From: Gammaproteobacteria bacterium
GTDB lineage: Bacteria; Pseudomonadota; Gammaproteobacteria; Thiohalomonadales; Thiohalomonadaceae
Direction of reading: 5' to 3'
NCBI GenBank assembly: GCA_023228645.1
Contig: JALOAT010000005.1
Span: 1 to 64,000 of the forward strand
Length of the DNA: 64,000 nucleotides
Shown one piece after another: positions 61,858 through 64,000 of the stretch. Position 1 is the first letter of the stretch. Every line of letters starts with the position of its first letter. The notes beneath the pieces were generated by a model. That model did no database searches and had not been told where the DNA came from. It saw only the letters and a program-made list of their open reading frames with translations. The position numbers and the translations under genes were made by a program.

Positions 61858-61893
61858 TGACCCCGCCTCCGCCGCCTGTCAGTATGCCGCCCC

Positions 61894-62661
61894 ATGTTGA
61901 GAATCGATTGCATCCCCGCCTTTGATGACAACTACATTTGGGCGCTCCATACCGCGCCGGGCCGCGTGGCCCTGGTGGACCCGGGCGACGCCGAGCCGGT
62001 CATCGCCTATCTGGAGCGCACCGGACTGACGCCGGAGGCCATCTTAATCACCCACCACCATGGTGACCATACCGGCGGCGTGGCCGAGCTGGTGGCGCGC
62101 TGGCCCGTGGCCGTGTACGGCCCCGCACGCAAGCGCTTTGGCGACCTGAACCGGCCGGTGCGCGAAGGCGAAAGGCTGGCGCTCGGGAGCGACCTGCTGT
62201 TCGAGGTGCTCGATACGCCCGGCCACACCCGTGATCACGTGTGTTACGTGGGCGCAGGCGTGCTGTTTTGTGGCGACACGCTGTTTACGGCGGGCTGCGG
62301 CCGGTTGTTCGAGGGCAGCCCCGAACAGATGCACGCCTCCCTGGAGAAGCTCCGCGCCCTGCCCGATGACACCCTGGTCTACTGCGCCCACGAATACACC
62401 CTGGCCAACCTGACTTTCGCCCGCGTGGCCGAACCGGCCAATGCGGCCATCGAGGCACGACAACAGGCGGCGCAACGTGCCCGTGCCGCGGGCGAGGCAA
62501 CCGTGCCCAGCACGCTTGGCCTGGAGAAACAGACCAATCCGTTCCTGCGCAGCCACATTCCTGCACTGCGGGAGGCCGCCGAGCGCTTCGCGGCCGAGCC
62601 CCTGCCGAACGGCGCCGCGGTGTTCGGCGCGGTGCGGCGCTGGAAAGACGCGCTCGACTGA
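61894..62661 (+). CDS. gloB: Hydroxyacylglutathione hydrolase (glyoxalase II)
   Basis: Hydrolyses S-lactoylglutathione. The 255-residue metallo-beta-lactamase has THHHGDHTGG (H54, H56, D58, H59), TPGHTRDHVCYV, FCGDTLFTAGCGRLFEGSPEQM and the C-terminal helical domain with EKQTNPFLR. It is divergent from the methyltransferase. Confidence 0.96.
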   Translation: MLRIDCIPAFDDNYIWALHTAPGRVALVDPGDAEPVIAYLERTGLTPEAILITHHHGDHTGGVAELVARWPVAVYGPARKRFGDLNRPVREGERLALGSDLLFEVLDTPGHTRDHVCYVGAGVLFCGDTLFTAGCGRLFEGSPEQMHASLEKLRALPDDTLVYCAHEYTLANLTFARVAEPANAAIEARQQAAQRARAAGEATVPSTLGLEKQTNPFLRSHIPALREAAERFAAEPLPNGAAVFGAVRRWKDALD

Positions 62662-62821
62662 AACCGTCGGCTTCTCGCCAGCGGGCGAAAAACCCGCCCG
62701 GAACGCGGAAAAATGTGAAGGCCCGCTGCGCGTTTTCCGGAAAAACGCGTCACGCTCCACACCTCGCAAGGTCACGAAGCGGTTGAACCGTGACCCCGCC
62801 CCCGCCTACCATTCCACGGTC
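62662..62821. other. Intergenic region with hairpins before the transglycosylase
   Basis: Two stems are visible on the plus strand: GCGGG with CCCGC at about 62680-62697, and a CGCGTTTT-CCGG-AAAA stem near 62728-62750. They could slow transcription after gloB. No promoter stands out. Confidence 0.35.
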
Positions 62822-64000
62822 ATGAAAAAGATCGCATCCCCGCTCTCCGTCACCCTGCCCTTCGCCATCGCCTTATCGCTCACCGGCTGCCTGCCCCAGC
62901 ACGTGCGGGTCGCCGACGGCACTGCGCTGGCCGAGCCAGAAGCCTACACCACCGCCGAGTCCGTGCCGGAAGATGCGGTCGCACTGGAAACGGCGCACAC
63001 CGAGGGTGAAATCACGGCCGAGGCAGCGGAACCCGTCCCCATCGAGGACCCGGACATCTGGGCGCGGATCCGCCGCGGCATGACCCTGGAAGGCCGGGAT
63101 CATCCGGGCATCGCCAACGACCTGGCCTGGTTTGCCCGCCACCAGGCTTACCTGGATCGCGTCGCCGATCGCGCCGAACCCTACATACACCTCATCGTCA
63201 AGGAGGTGGAACGCCGCGGCATGCCCAGCGAACTGGCGCTGCTGCCGGTGGTGGAAAGCGCCTTTCAGCCGTTTGCCTATTCCCACGGCCGCGCGGCCGG
63301 GATCTGGCAGTTCGTGCCGGGCACGGGTCGCCGCTTCGGCCTGAAACAGACCTGGTGGTATGACGGCCGCCGCGACATCGATCGCGCCACCCACGCCGCG
63401 CTCGACTACCTGCAGTTCCTGAACAAGGAATTCGACGGTGACTGGCTGCTGGCCCTGGCCGCCTACAACTCCGGCGAAGGCACGGTGCTGCGCGCCCAGC
63501 GCAATAATCGACGCAAGGGCAAGGCTACCGACTTCTGGTCCCTCGACCTGCCGCGCGAGACGCGCGGCTACGTGCCCAAGCTGCTTGCCATATCCGCCAT
63601 CGTCAGCGATCCCGCTGCGCACGGCATCGCCCTCAAGCCCATCGCCAACGCACCCCATCTGGCGGCGGTGGACGTCGGTTCGCAGATCGACCTGGATCTG
63701 GCCGCCGAGCTGGCGGGCATCTCCTTGGACGACATGTACCGCTACAACCCGGCCTTCAACCGCTGGGCCACGGACCCGGACGGCCCGCACAGCCTGCTCG
63801 TGCCGGTCGACACGGCCGAGGCATTCCAGGCCCGGCTTGCGGAACTGCCCCCGGCCAAACGCATCCAGTGGGTGCGTCACCGTATCCACAGCGGCGAGAC
63901 CCTGGGCACCATCGCCGAGCGCTACAAGACCACGGTATCGCTCATCAAGAAGGTCAACAGCATCCGCGGCAACAATATCCGCGCAGGCCACTCCCTGGTC
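62822..64000 (+). CDS. mltD: Membrane-bound lytic murein transglycosylase D (MltD-like), cut by the window end
   Basis: A peptidoglycan lytic transglycosylase. The first 393 residues are visible. A lipoprotein signal ends at LTGC (C23), a linker rich in Glu and Ala follows to about 75, and the SLT domain has catalytic Glu145 in LALLPVVESAFQPFAYS with RAAGIWQFVPGTGR and AYNSGEGTV. A LysM domain begins near 350 (HRIHSGETLGTIAERY) and is still open at the last base. It may have further LysM repeats beyond the window, as MltD proteins do. Confidence 0.93.
   Translation, partial: MKKIASPLSVTLPFAIALSLTGCLPQHVRVADGTALAEPEAYTTAESVPEDAVALETAHTEGEITAEAAEPVPIEDPDIWARIRRGMTLEGRDHPGIANDLAWFARHQAYLDRVADRAEPYIHLIVKEVERRGMPSELALLPVVESAFQPFAYSHGRAAGIWQFVPGTGRRFGLKQTWWYDGRRDIDRATHAALDYLQFLNKEFDGDWLLALAAYNSGEGTVLRAQRNNRRKGKATDFWSLDLPRETRGYVPKLLAISAIVSDPAAHGIALKPIANAPHLAAVDVGSQIDLDLAAELAGISLDDMYRYNPAFNRWATDPDGPHSLLVPVDTAEAFQARLAELPPAKRIQWVRHRIHSGETLGTIAERYKTTVSLIKKVNSIRGNNIRAGHSLV

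Overview
The window is a 64 kb piece of a high-GC, Gram-negative bacterial chromosome. The orders glmS, cheV-cheW, rpsB-tsf-pyrH-frr-uppS-cdsA-dxr-rseP-bamA-ompH-lpxD-fabZ-lpxA, map-glnD-dapC-dapD-dapE and dnaQ-rnhA-gloB are those of Gammaproteobacteria. A high-GC Chromatiales-like lineage is my best inference, but the genus cannot be read from the sequence. No rRNA, tRNA, CRISPR array, intact insertion sequence or prophage was seen.

Layout. (1) 1-6013: heme A synthase, then a ~780 bp non-coding nested inverted-repeat element, then a molybdenum hydroxylase operon (2Fe-2S subunit, Tat-exported Moco subunit, XdhC-type chaperone, MobA/MocA-like nucleotidyltransferase) whose genes overlap at their ends. 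(2) 6069-32617: an exopolysaccharide region of the exosortase-A (XrtA/PEP-CTERM) type. galE, wecB, tviB-type dehydrogenase and glmS make nucleotide sugars. An initiating sugar transferase, glycosyltransferases and a Wzx flippase build and flip the repeat unit. A Wza-like export protein, a Wzz-like chain-length protein, a BY-kinase-like ATPase, an outer-membrane protein, an AAA ATPase, a deacetylase and FemAB-like proteins form the export and modification set. An AsnB-type amidotransferase, acyl carrier protein, acyl-CoA ligase and NAD-synthase-like enzyme form a decoration module. The exosortase gene, any PEP-CTERM substrate and a recognisable polymerase are absent from the window. (3) 32618-35929: an orphan AP2-like DNA-binding protein, ApbE, CheV and CheW. 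(4) 36378-48644, all minus strand: the envelope and translation supercluster. (5) 48905-58867: map, glnD, then dapC-dapD-arsC-like-dapE beside meso-diaminopimelate dehydrogenase, so two routes to DAP are encoded side by side; then tsaB. (6) 58918-64000: an outer-membrane protein, a 23-codon membrane microORF, dnaQ, rnhA, a methyltransferase, gloB and the start of an MltD-like transglycosylase that runs off the window.

The most unusual items are the XrtA-type EPS locus without an exosortase, a kinase-like protein in it without the Walker A lysine, an internally shortened glycosyltransferase, three different foldback or MITE-like non-coding elements, a probable CTG start for glnD, the redundant DAP routes, and a family of low-complexity intergenic repeats.
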